Assembly (NCBI RefSeq): GCF_004146235.1
Contig: NZ_SELO01000025.1
Coordinates: forward strand, 1-64,000
Length of the DNA: 64,000 nucleotides
From: Tropicimonas sp. IMCC6043
GTDB lineage: Bacteria > Pseudomonadota > Alphaproteobacteria > Rhodobacterales > Rhodobacteraceae
Direction: 5' to 3'
Translations under genes and position numbers: made by a program
The notes under the pieces: model-generated
What the model saw: only the letters and a program-made list of their open reading frames with translations
The model's database searches: none
Told to the model about the DNA's origin: nothing
Shown: positions 9,163-17,881 of the stretch, one piece after another
How positions within the stretch are numbered: position 1 is the first letter of the stretch
Layout: the number at the start of each line of letters is the position of its first letter

Positions 9163-10188
9163 TCAATCGGTCTCGAAATCGCTCATCACGACAGCGACCG
9201 TGTCGCCGCGCGCGACCCGTCCGGGGCCGGCGGACATCCAGAGGATGCCGTCGCGCCGGTAGGTCACCTTCAGCGGTTCCCGGTCCAGGTCCTCCACGAA
9301 ATGCAGGAATCCCGCTGGCTCTCCGGCCCTGACGGTCTCGCCGACCAGGTTGCAGGGCTCGAAGGTTCCCGCACCCGGCGCGAAGGAATAGCATTCCGCG
9401 TCCTTGACCATCATGTGGCGCGTTCCGGAACTGCCGTCCGGCTGGCCGGTCTCGACCTCGCCGTCCATCAGGCCGAAGTGTTTCAGGATGTTGCGAATGC
9501 CGCGTCGGCCGATCCGGACACCTTCGATGTTCACGCGCCCCCAACCGCCAAGCTCGGTGCCCAGCGACAGGATTCCCCGCCGCTCGACTGCAGAAGTCAG
9601 CGTCGCCCCTTCATCGACGCCGCCAAAGACGACGTTGAAGGGCGCGCCGAAGGCAGCGGCCGCGTCCATCGTCCGCTTCAGAAGGTCAGGGTCGCCGACA
9701 TGGTGCATGTTTGTCGAAGGCGCAGAATCCCCGGAATGCCCGGCGGTGTGCAGGTCGACCGATACGTCCACGTGCGGAAGGATCACGGAATCCAGGTAAT
9801 GCGCCAGCATCTCGCTGAACGTGCCCTTGGGGTTTCCGGGAAAGCAGCGGTTCATGTCCCGGTTGTCCACGGGCGACAGCCGCTTGTCCGCCATCACCGC
9901 GGGGATATTCACCGCAGGCATCATGATCACGCGGCCCTGTATCGTGGCCGGGTCCAGCGTGCGCGCCAGTTCGGACACCGCGATGGGGCCTTCGTATTCA
10001 TCCCCGTGGATGCCGCCTGTGAGCAGGACCGTCGGTCCGCTTCCGTTCTTGACGACGACGATCGGAATCTCGACGACGCCCCAACCCGAGGTGTTCCTGG
10101 ACAACGGTGCGCGCAGGTATTCCGCCTGCCGCCCGTCCTTCTCGAAGTCAATGGTTCCCGCGATGCGGCTGGCGGATTCGCTGGCCAT
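9163..10188 (-). CDS. Succinylglutamate desuccinylase/aspartoacylase-family deacylase
   Basis: 341-aa zinc carboxypeptidase-like deacylase (M14 fold; DoeB and aspartoacylase relatives). Zinc-site motifs are GIHGDEYEG and VDLHTAG, with the substrate motif DMNRCFPGNP. The open frame extends far upstream, but I place the start at 10188 because a GGAGG ribosome site lies just before MASES and the family N-terminus follows. Relatives remove acyl groups from N-acyl amino acids, for example N-acetyl-diaminobutyrate in ectoine breakdown, but no other ectoine genes are here. It is the first gene of the four-gene minus operon, with the operator at 10225-10236 directly upstream. Confidence 0.85.
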   Translation of the reverse strand: MASESASRIAGTIDFEKDGRQAEYLRAPLSRNTSGWGVVEIPIVVVKNGSGPTVLLTGGIHGDEYEGPIAVSELARTLDPATIQGRVIMMPAVNIPAVMADKRLSPVDNRDMNRCFPGNPKGTFSEMLAHYLDSVILPHVDVSVDLHTAGHSGDSAPSTNMHHVGDPDLLKRTMDAAAAFGAPFNVVFGGVDEGATLTSAVERRGILSLGTELGGWGRVNIEGVRIGRRGIRNILKHFGLMDGEVETGQPDGSSGTRHMMVKDAECYSFAPGAGTFEPCNLVGETVRAGEPAGFLHFVEDLDREPLKVTYRRDGILWMSAGPGRVARGDTVAVVMSDFETD

Positions 10189-10224
10189 ACAAGGCCTCCA
10201 TTTCATGTCTTTATTTTTCGTATG

Positions 10225-10236
10225 ATTGTATACTAT
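10225..10236. promoter_or_regulatory. Operator-like palindrome AT-N-GTATAC-N-AT, second copy
   Basis: The 12-mer ATTGTATACTAT lies in the 96-bp gap between the divergent deacylase and enolase-superfamily genes. It has the same symmetric core as the copy at 1599-1610. Reading the opposite strand, the shared stretch extends to AATAGTATAC(G/A)ATC. The form is typical of GntR/FCD repressors. Location in an AT-rich divergent gap supports a role in co-regulating both operons. Confidence 0.6.
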
Positions 10237-10284
10237 TTTCCGGGGTGTCAATAATTCAGTACCGGGCAGCACGAGGAGACTGTG

Positions 10285-11472
10285 ATGAAGAGCGATGGTT
10301 CGGGCGGGTTGCCGTTTGTCGGCATCGAACGAGTTGTGGCTGCGCCGCTTTTCGGTGAAAGCCCGCCCGGAGGCTGGTCCAGCGAGATCCGGCCCAACGA
10401 CTCCATCCACACGTTGATCGCGGTTCACACGGATGCAGGTATCGTTGGCTTCGGCAGCGTGTTCGCGGAGGGCGAATTGGTCCGGGCGGCGGTCCGTCAC
10501 CTTGAGCGGTTCTACCTGGGCGAAAACGCCCTCGAGCCGCAGCGCGTGTCCGAGAAACTCCATCAGAACAGCTTCTGGTTCGGACGGGGAGGCACGCTGA
10601 CGCACACGATCAGCGGGATCGATATCGCGCTCTGGGATGTTCTCGGTAAGGTCACCGGTCTTCCGCTGTGTCTTTTGCTCGGAGGCCGACACCGCGAGAA
10701 GGTGATGCCCTATTGTTCGCTCCTGATGGACGAACCCGTGAAGATGGCTGAGGAAATCGCCTATTACCGCGACAAGGGGTTCAAGGCGTTCAAGATCGGA
10801 TGGGGGCCGTTCGGGCGCGTCGACGACCCCAAGCTCGACGAGGCGATCGTGGCCGCCGCCGCCGGGCAATTGCCGACGGGCGGAAGACTGTTCGTCGATG
10901 CGGGCGCAAGCGACGCCTACTGGCCCAACGGGTTGAAATGGGCGATGCGCACCGCTGACATGCTGGCCGATCACGACGTCGGATGGTTCGAAGAGCCGCT
11001 GATCCCCGACGCGCTGGAGGATTTCGTGACCCTCAGGAAATCGGCGCGGATTCCCATCTCGGGCGGTGAAGTCATGACGCGGCGCCAGTCCTTCCTTCCC
11101 TTCCTCGTGCAGGGGGCCTTTGACATCGTTCAGCCGGACGTGACCAAGGTGGGCGGCATCTCCGAGCAGATGCGGATTGCCCGAGCAGCGCAGGACTTCG
11201 GCGTTCGGTATGTCGGACACGGCTGGAACACGGCCCTTGGTCTGGCCGCCGATCTGCAGATCGCCGCCGCTTTGCCCAACGTCGATCTTGTCGAATATAT
11301 CGTGGGCAGCGCGTATCTCGACGAGTTGACGGCGGAGCCGTACACGCTGGACGCCGATGGCATGCTGGATATCCCGACGGCACCCGGTCTCGGCATCACG
11401 CCGGATCCTCGCCAGATCGAGCGGTTTTCTCCCGAAGCCGCCGCGCTTTTCCTGACCGAGGCCGCATCATGA
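10285..11472 (+). CDS. Enolase-superfamily racemase/dehydratase, mandelate racemase-like (2)
   Basis: 395-aa enolase-superfamily protein. The start is the ATG at 10285, 6 bases after a GAGGAG ribosome site; a GTG one codon earlier is possible. Key residues are Lys170 (FKIGWGP), metal ligands Asp205, Glu236 and Glu262, and the Asp285-His312 dyad with 27-residue spacing. As in its relative at 6479, the second KxK lysine is Gly (172). A C-terminal capping segment is intact. It overlaps the gamma-glutamyltransferase-like gene by 4 bases. Having two related but distinct members in one cluster suggests two successive or stereochemically different steps. Confidence 0.85.
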   Translation: MKSDGSGGLPFVGIERVVAAPLFGESPPGGWSSEIRPNDSIHTLIAVHTDAGIVGFGSVFAEGELVRAAVRHLERFYLGENALEPQRVSEKLHQNSFWFGRGGTLTHTISGIDIALWDVLGKVTGLPLCLLLGGRHREKVMPYCSLLMDEPVKMAEEIAYYRDKGFKAFKIGWGPFGRVDDPKLDEAIVAAAAGQLPTGGRLFVDAGASDAYWPNGLKWAMRTADMLADHDVGWFEEPLIPDALEDFVTLRKSARIPISGGEVMTRRQSFLPFLVQGAFDIVQPDVTKVGGISEQMRIARAAQDFGVRYVGHGWNTALGLAADLQIAAALPNVDLVEYIVGSAYLDELTAEPYTLDADGMLDIPTAPGLGITPDPRQIERFSPEAAALFLTEAAS

Positions 11473-13073
11473 AGCAGCCCGTCCTGGCAACCGAGAAGCG
11501 GCACCAGCACTGGACGCTCTCGAAGCCCGCCGTCCGCACGCCGAACGGCGTGGTCTCGGCGCAAAGCGCCATTGCCGCCGCAGCTGGTGCCCGTGCACTG
11601 GCGTCTGGCGGCAATGCGGTTGACGCCGCCGTCGTCACCGCGCTTGCGCTTCACGTCGTCGAACCCTGGAGCAGCGGTCTGGGCGGCGGCGGCTTTCTTG
11701 TCGCTGATCTGGGCCAGAAGGGTCGTGGGGCCGTCAATTTCTCGATGAAATCAGCCGAAGACGTATCCACGGACAATTATCCGCTGGCCGATGTGCCGGG
11801 CCGGCACGGTCCTTTCCAGTGGCCGAAGGTCAAGGATGACAGGAATACCAACGGCCCTTGGTCGATCCTGGTCCCCGGGGCGGTCGACGGTCTGGCGCTG
11901 ACGTTGGAGACCTACGGGACGATCAGTTGGGGCGATGCGCTGGAATATGTCATCCCTCTGGCCGAGCGGGGCATTCCGGTCGGCTGGTACACGACCTTCG
12001 CGATCGCCGTCGAAGCGCGCGAGATCTGCAAATACCCGCACACGCGGGACGTCTTCCTGCGCGACGGATTTTTCCCGCCGGTCAGCGAAAGCGACGACGC
12101 GCCGGAAACCGTGCGCGACCCGATGATGCCGGATTTCCTGCGGAAACTTCAGGCACGCGGCGCGCGCGATTTCTACGAAGGCGAGATCGGACAAACCATT
12201 GTCGATGACATGCAGGCGCTTGGCCGGAACTGGACGCTTGCCGGTCTGGCGGGCTACCGCGCGACCGCCTCGGCGCCCCTCGTGTCCACCTACCGGGATT
12301 GCGACCTCTTGGGCGTTCCGGGGCTGAACGGCGCGCCGACCGTCATGCGTTTCTTCGATCGGGTCGGGCAGATGGAGCGCGTGCCCGGCGGCGCCCCCGG
12401 TCCGCAGGATTACGCGACGTTCGCGGCAAAGATGCGCGAGCTATGGGAAGAGCGCTATACCAGCATGGGCGACGACAACCCGATCGAGAAATGCACGACA
12501 AATGTCAGCGTCGTCGACCGCAACGGCGGGATGGCCGCGCTGACCAACACCATGGGTGCGCGCTTCGGCTCCAAGGTTTCGCTGCCGTCGTCGGGCCTCT
12601 TGATGAACAACGGCATGTTCTGGTTCGATCCCGAACCTGGCCGTCCGAACTCGATCGGACCGGGCAAATGGCCCCTGACCAACGCCTGTCCGATGGTGAT
12701 CAGCCGCGACGGCGCCCCGATCCTTGCGCTTGGCGGGGCAGGGGGGCGGCGCGTTCCTCCGGCCGTCCTTCAGCATATCTCCTTCGTGGTGGACTATGGC
12801 ATGGATGTCGAAGAGGCGGCGCATACGCCAAGGATAGACCCGGTTAGGCTCGAGGCCGTGGGGTGCGACCACCGCCTCTCCGCCGAGACGCTCGAGGCCA
12901 TCGGGCAGGTCGCTCCGGTCCGGGTGGTGGAGAACACGGTCTACCCGTTCCTCTTCGCCTGCGTCACGATGACGGGGCGTGACCCGGATAGGTCGACCAA
13001 TATCGGTATGCCGTCGGTTGATCTGCCCTATGCAGCCGCGGTGTCCGAAGACGAGGTGCGCGCAGCCCCTTAG
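11469..13073 (+). CDS. Gamma-glutamyltransferase family protein
   Basis: 534-aa Ntn-hydrolase of the gamma-glutamyltranspeptidase family. It normally self-cleaves to expose a threonine and then hydrolyses or transfers gamma-glutamyl groups; some family members act on other acyl compounds. The processing site is visible at Thr343-Thr344 (CTTNVSVVD), giving a predicted large subunit of about 342 residues and a small subunit of about 192. The SSGLLMNNGM region forms the usual oxyanion and product pocket. No signal peptide is seen, unlike classical periplasmic GGT, which fits cytoplasmic processing with the sulfatases. It is co-transcribed with the enolase-superfamily gene. Confidence 0.85.
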   Translation: MKQPVLATEKRHQHWTLSKPAVRTPNGVVSAQSAIAAAAGARALASGGNAVDAAVVTALALHVVEPWSSGLGGGGFLVADLGQKGRGAVNFSMKSAEDVSTDNYPLADVPGRHGPFQWPKVKDDRNTNGPWSILVPGAVDGLALTLETYGTISWGDALEYVIPLAERGIPVGWYTTFAIAVEAREICKYPHTRDVFLRDGFFPPVSESDDAPETVRDPMMPDFLRKLQARGARDFYEGEIGQTIVDDMQALGRNWTLAGLAGYRATASAPLVSTYRDCDLLGVPGLNGAPTVMRFFDRVGQMERVPGGAPGPQDYATFAAKMRELWEERYTSMGDDNPIEKCTTNVSVVDRNGGMAALTNTMGARFGSKVSLPSSGLLMNNGMFWFDPEPGRPNSIGPGKWPLTNACPMVISRDGAPILALGGAGGRRVPPAVLQHISFVVDYGMDVEEAAHTPRIDPVRLEAVGCDHRLSAETLEAIGQVAPVRVVENTVYPFLFACVTMTGRDPDRSTNIGMPSVDLPYAAAVSEDEVRAAP

Positions 13074-13436
13074 TGCGGGTCGTAGAAGAGCCACCGGCGG
13101 TGGTCCGGGCCTCAACGCTTCCGGATCGTGGGGTGTGTCTTGGGCACCAGGCTTGCAGCAGGACGAGTCGGCCCAAGGCCATCGCTACTGACCTGCTGCG
13201 GTCCCTCGGAAGGGCCCAAAGCGCAACCGGCGCAGCAGAAGTGCAACAATCGGGCCGCAATCCCTGCCGTCGAAGGGGACTGGAGTGCCGTTAGGTATCG
13301 CTCGACGATAGCTCAAGTGGCCGTGCGGTGTGCTTGGCTCCTGGACAGCCTCTATGCGCATTTTCTTGCGAACGCGCCCAACATGGCGAGGTTCACGGTC
13401 GCCACGTTCTGGGCCGGTCGCTTTGCACGCAACCTG
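13074..13436. other. Intergenic region, no gene recognised
   Basis: 363 bp between the converging GGT-like and RND pump genes. Short open frames exist, but none resembles a protein I know and none has a convincing ribosome site. No clear terminator hairpin with a T-run was found. Confidence 0.5.
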
Positions 13437-16400
13437 TCATCCTGCGGCAGCAGGCGCTCCGGACCGCTCTTTCACCTTCTTGCGGCTGAAGATCCGCACG
13501 ACGATCACAAAGAACAGAGGCACGAACACGATACCCAGCACCGTCCCAGTGATCGTTCCGCCAAGCACGGCGGAGCCGACGGCGGTGCGTCCGCCGGCGC
13601 CGGCACCGGTGGAGAGCACCAGCGGAACGACACCCAGGGTGAAAGCCAGCGAGGTCATGATGATCGGGCGGAAACGCTGGCGCGCGGCCTCCTTCACGGC
13701 GGTATAGAGATCCTCGCCCGCTTCGAAGCGCTCGCGCGCGAATTCCACGATCAGGATCGCGTTCTTGCCGGTCAGGCCGATCACCGTCAGCAGGCCCACC
13801 TGGAAGAAGACGCCGTTCTCGAAGCCGAACCAATAGGCCGCGCCCATCGTGCCAAGCACCCCGATCGGCATCACCAGCATGACCGAGAAGGGGATCGCCC
13901 AGCTTTCGTAGAGCGCCGCTAGGCAGAGGAAGATCGCTGCAAGCGAAAGCGCATAGAGCATGGGCGCGGAGCCCCCCGATTCCAGTTCCTCCAGAGACAG
14001 GCCGGTCCAGGCGACGCTGTAGCCGGGGGGAAGCTGGCTCACGAGGCGCTCGATCTCGGCGATGGCCTCACCGGTGGTCACACCCGGCGCGGGCGAACCC
14101 TGGATCTGCATCGCGGGAATGCCGTTGTAGCGGTTGAGGCCCTGCGGCCCGTATTCCCAGCTTTCGCTGGTGAAATTGGCGAAGGGAACGAGATCGCCGT
14201 TTGTATTGCGCACGCGCCATTTCTGGAGGTCGGACGGGGTCGCACGGCTATCCGGTTCGCCCTGGACATAGACACGCTTGATCCGACCGTTGTCGTTGAA
14301 ATCGTTCACGTAGCTACCCGCCCAGGCGATGTTGAGCGTGGTGCCGACACTGGCCGGCGTTACTCCGACAGCGCCCGCAGCGCGCCAGTCGATATCGAGC
14401 TTGAACTGCGCGGCATCTTCCATTCCCGACGGCCGGATCGACCCGATAAGCGGGCTTTGCGAGGCCATGCCAAGCAGCTGGTTGCGTGCCGCGAGTATCT
14501 GCTCATGGGTCTGCCCGCTCTGGGCTTGCAGGAAGAAATCAAAGCCCGAGACGTTGCCGAGTTCCGGCACCGATGGCGGCACGATGGGAAAGACCATCGC
14601 GTCGCGGATTCCCATGAAGGCCGGGAAGGCGCGCCCCGCCACAGCCTGCACAGATTGTGCGGGCGAGGGGCGATCCTCCCAATCCTTCATTCGAATAAAG
14701 GCAAGGCCCATATTCTGACCCTGTCCTGCGAAGCTGAAGCCTACGACGCCGAAAGTGGATTGCACATTTTCGGCCTCGGCGGTCTTGAAATGGGTTTCGA
14801 CCTGCTCGACCACGGCCTGTGTCCGCTCGGCGGAGGCACCGGTCGGCCCCTGGATAAGGGTCAGCAGGATGCCCTGGTCCTCGGCGGGCAGGAAGCCGGT
14901 GGGGGTGTTCTGAAACAGGAAGACCATGCCGTAACCGAGCGCCGCATAGATCACCAATACCCGGAAGGGCCGCCGGATCAGATAACCAACGGTGCCGGAA
15001 TAGCCGCCGGTGATCTTTTCGAAAGCAATATTGAACCAGCCCAGCGGTCCGCGCCTGGCGTGATGGGCGTCCTTGTTCCGGAGAAGCGACGCGCAGAGCG
15101 CCGGTGTCAGGGTCAGCGCGACCAGCACCGACAGGGCCATCGCCGAGACGATTGTGACGGAGAATTGTCGATAGATCACCCCGGTGGACCCGCCGAAGAA
15201 GGCCATGGGCACGAACACAGCCGAGAGCACCAGCGCGATGCCGATCAGCGCGCCGGTAATCTGTCCCATGGATTTGCGCGTCGCCTCACGCGGAGAGAGC
15301 CCTTCCTCCTCCATGATCCGTTCGACATTCTCGACCACGACGATGGCGTCGTCGACCAGGAGGCCGATGGCCAGCACCATCGCAAGCATGGTGAGCGTGT
15401 TGATCGTGAAACCGGCCACCGAGAGGATTGCGAAGGTCCCGAGGATCACAACCGGCACAGCCAGCGTCGGGATCAGGGTTGCACGGAAGTTCTGCAGGAA
15501 GAGCAACATCACCAGAAAGACGAGCCCGATCGCCTCGAAAAGCGTCTTCTGCACCTCGTGGATCGAGATCTCGATGAAGGGCGTCGTATCATACGGGATG
15601 ACGTAGCTTACGCCCTCGGGAAAATACTGGGAGAATTCCTCGAGTCTGTCCCTCACCCGCTTCGCCGTGTCGAGCGCATTGGCGCCCGATGCCAGGTTGA
15701 GCGCCATGCCCGAGGCAGGCTGTCCGTTATAACGAGCGATGATGGAGTAGTTCTCCGCACCGACCTCGACGCGCGCGACGTCACGCAGCAAAACGAGGCC
15801 GCCATCGGTTTCCGAGCGCAAAACGATGTTGCGGAAATCATCCGGCGTCGAGAGCAGGGACTGCGCGGTGATCGTGGCGTTGAGCTGTTGTCCGTCCGGC
15901 GCGGGCAGCGTGCCGAAAGCACCCGCTGAGATCTGCGCGTTCTGCGCCGAGACCGCGGCGACCACGTCCGAAGGCGTCATCTCGAAGGCCGCGAGCTTGG
16001 ACGGATCGAGCCAGATCCGCATGGCGTATTGCGCGCCGAAGACCTGCGCCCCGCCCACGCCCTCGATCCGCGAGAACTCGTCGACCATGCTCGTGTTCAG
16101 GTAATCGGAGAGGTCCGCCTGTTCGAGCCGCCCGTCTTCCGAGATCAGACCGATGACCATCAGGAAAGACGATGTCGTCTTCTCGACGCGAACTCCGAGC
16201 CGCTGAACGGTCTCCGGAAGCTGAGTGGTGGCCTGCGCGAGCTTGTTCTGCACCTGCACCTGCGCCACGTCCGGGTCCGTGCCCGTCTCGAAGGTCAGGG
16301 TGATCGTGGCCGTTCCCGCGGATGTCGAAGACGACGACATGTATCGCAGGCCGTCGAGACCGGTCATCTGCTGCTCGATGATCTGCGTGACCGTATTGGC

Positions 16401-16571
16401 CACGGTCTCGGCCGAGGCGCCGGGATATTGCGCGTTGATCCGCACGGAGGGCGGGGCGATCTGCGGGTATTGTGCGACGGGAAGCGTAAAAATGGACAGC
16501 AGGCCGACGCCCATGATGAGGATCGAGATCACCCAGGCGAAGACGGGCCGGTCGATAAAGAAGCGTGCCAT
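13437..16571 (-). CDS. RND multidrug efflux inner-membrane pump (AcrB/MexB family)
   Basis: 1044-aa HAE1-family RND transporter, full length for the family. The N-terminus MARFFIDRPVFAWVISILIM matches the first membrane segment of AcrB-type pumps. The proton-relay Asp pair is visible in LLVDDAIVVVENV in the middle of the first membrane bundle, and the duplicated architecture ends with a second bundle. It exports drugs, bile salts or other amphiphiles with the adaptor encoded 21 bases upstream. No outer-membrane TolC-type gene is in the operon, so an unlinked channel is presumably used. Confidence 0.95.
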   Translation of the reverse strand: MARFFIDRPVFAWVISILIMGVGLLSIFTLPVAQYPQIAPPSVRINAQYPGASAETVANTVTQIIEQQMTGLDGLRYMSSSSTSAGTATITLTFETGTDPDVAQVQVQNKLAQATTQLPETVQRLGVRVEKTTSSFLMVIGLISEDGRLEQADLSDYLNTSMVDEFSRIEGVGGAQVFGAQYAMRIWLDPSKLAAFEMTPSDVVAAVSAQNAQISAGAFGTLPAPDGQQLNATITAQSLLSTPDDFRNIVLRSETDGGLVLLRDVARVEVGAENYSIIARYNGQPASGMALNLASGANALDTAKRVRDRLEEFSQYFPEGVSYVIPYDTTPFIEISIHEVQKTLFEAIGLVFLVMLLFLQNFRATLIPTLAVPVVILGTFAILSVAGFTINTLTMLAMVLAIGLLVDDAIVVVENVERIMEEEGLSPREATRKSMGQITGALIGIALVLSAVFVPMAFFGGSTGVIYRQFSVTIVSAMALSVLVALTLTPALCASLLRNKDAHHARRGPLGWFNIAFEKITGGYSGTVGYLIRRPFRVLVIYAALGYGMVFLFQNTPTGFLPAEDQGILLTLIQGPTGASAERTQAVVEQVETHFKTAEAENVQSTFGVVGFSFAGQGQNMGLAFIRMKDWEDRPSPAQSVQAVAGRAFPAFMGIRDAMVFPIVPPSVPELGNVSGFDFFLQAQSGQTHEQILAARNQLLGMASQSPLIGSIRPSGMEDAAQFKLDIDWRAAGAVGVTPASVGTTLNIAWAGSYVNDFNDNGRIKRVYVQGEPDSRATPSDLQKWRVRNTNGDLVPFANFTSESWEYGPQGLNRYNGIPAMQIQGSPAPGVTTGEAIAEIERLVSQLPPGYSVAWTGLSLEELESGGSAPMLYALSLAAIFLCLAALYESWAIPFSVMLVMPIGVLGTMGAAYWFGFENGVFFQVGLLTVIGLTGKNAILIVEFARERFEAGEDLYTAVKEAARQRFRPIIMTSLAFTLGVVPLVLSTGAGAGGRTAVGSAVLGGTITGTVLGIVFVPLFFVIVVRIFSRKKVKERSGAPAAAG

Positions 16572-16592
16572 GAAAGCCTCCGCGAAAACTGG

Positions 16593-17738
16593 TCAGTTGC
16601 TGGCCGGAGCGGCCGCGGCGCGCTCTTCGGGCACCACTGTCATGCCGGGCGAGACCTTCTGAAGGCCGGCCACGATAATGCGGTCGCCTGGTGCAAGACC
16701 CTCCGTGACGACCCATTGGTTGGAGATGTCCCGCTGAACGCTCAGCTCCCGGGACTCGACCTGGTTCTCGGCATTGACCACCATGGCCACGGGGCGCCCG
16801 CGCCGATCGCGGCTTACGCCCTCCTGGGGAGCGAGAATAGCATTTTCGATCTTTGCCTGCGGCAGTTCGACCTGCACATACATCCCTGGCAGGAGGAACA
16901 AGTCGGGGTTGGGGAACTCCAGCCGCAGAACGATCACGCCGGTCTGCTCGTTCACATGCGGCTCCGCTGCCGCTAGGATCCCCTCGTGGTCATAGAGCCC
17001 ACCATCGGCCAGACGCAGCGAGACGCGCACATTTTCATCCTCGGCCAGGCGCTGTCCCTGACGCCGCCAGTGCAGGATCTCCGCCGCCGATTGCGTCACG
17101 TCCACATAGACCGGGTCGAGCTTGCGGATGACCGTTAGCGCATTCGCCTGACCGGCGGTAACCAGCGCGCCCTGCGTGGTCTGGCTCAGGCCCACCGTGC
17201 CTGAGATCGGCGCGGAAATCGTCGTGCGGTCGAGGTCGATCGTGGCGGCGAGCACCTGCGCCTCCGCCACTTTCACGGCAGCCGCAGCCGCATCGAGCGC
17301 CGCGATCGCGTCGTCCAGAACCTGCTGGCTGGTCACATTGCGTTGGCGCAGCTCTTCCTGGCGGGTCTTCTCACGGTCGGCGGCCCGGAACTGCGCTTCG
17401 GCCTGCGCAAGGCTGGCCTCCGCCACCGCCTTCGCGGCCTCGTAGCTCGCCGGATCTATACGATACAACGCAGCACCCTGCTCCACGGGTTTGCCTTCCT
17501 CGAAGAGTCGCTCGGTGACGATCCCGCTCACCTGCGGCCTCACCTCCGCAACGCCGGAGGCCGTGACACGGCCGGGCAGCGTCGATGTCAGCGTCACGTC
17601 GCTTGCCTCCAGCGTCACGACCGTGACCGGCATTGGTGGACGCTCGCCGCCTTGCTGCTGCGCCTGCGCGAAGGGCACGGTAAGAAGAAGAGCGAAACCC
17701 GCGAGAAAAATCGGCAGGGAGTATCGATTGAGCGGCAT
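16593..17738 (-). CDS. RND efflux periplasmic adaptor (AcrA/MexA family)
   Basis: 381-aa membrane-fusion protein. I place the start at 17738, preceded by GGAG, because a signal sequence follows directly (hydrophobic residues about 8-24 ending AQAQ); a longer frame begins at 17792. A lipoyl-like half-motif (VRPQVSGIV), a long alpha-hairpin rich in Ala, Glu and Gln at about residues 90-160, and a second half-motif (ISAPISGTVG) are in the usual order. It links the inner-membrane pump to an outer-membrane channel. It is the first gene of the pump operon and is divergent from the TetR gene. Confidence 0.93.
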   Translation of the reverse strand: MPLNRYSLPIFLAGFALLLTVPFAQAQQQGGERPPMPVTVVTLEASDVTLTSTLPGRVTASGVAEVRPQVSGIVTERLFEEGKPVEQGAALYRIDPASYEAAKAVAEASLAQAEAQFRAADREKTRQEELRQRNVTSQQVLDDAIAALDAAAAAVKVAEAQVLAATIDLDRTTISAPISGTVGLSQTTQGALVTAGQANALTVIRKLDPVYVDVTQSAAEILHWRRQGQRLAEDENVRVSLRLADGGLYDHEGILAAAEPHVNEQTGVIVLRLEFPNPDLFLLPGMYVQVELPQAKIENAILAPQEGVSRDRRGRPVAMVVNAENQVESRELSVQRDISNQWVVTEGLAPGDRIIVAGLQKVSPGMTVVPEERAAAAPASN

Positions 17739-17790
17739 GTCGGACTCCGAAGGAAATATCCGCCTGCACGGCGGATCTCTTGATTCCGGC

Positions 17791-17819
17791 AATTAAGGAA
17801 ACTAAAGAGTTTTGTAAAG
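17791..17819 (-). promoter_or_regulatory. Promoter with embedded palindrome, likely TetR operator
   Basis: On the minus strand a TTTACA -35 (17818-17813) and a TTAATT -10 (17796-17791) are separated by 16 bp and read towards the adaptor gene. The spacer holds the inverted repeat AAACT-AAAG-AGTTT (17799-17812). A repressor bound there would block the pump promoter. The divergent TetR gene starts about 60 bp away. Confidence 0.5.
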
Positions 17820-17881
17820 GTCGACAGCGACGCCTGCACGGGACTTGTCGGTGCCTTGCGCGGGGGAGGGAGGTGTCTGAC

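Noticed and set aside
13074-13436. Possible insertion-sequence remnant
   Set aside because: No terminal inverted repeats, target duplication or transposase motif could be identified.
14457-15929. 490-codon plus-strand frame
   Set aside because: Antisense to the RND pump gene, with composition (His, Gln, Arg, Glu, Asp rich) typical of a shadow frame.
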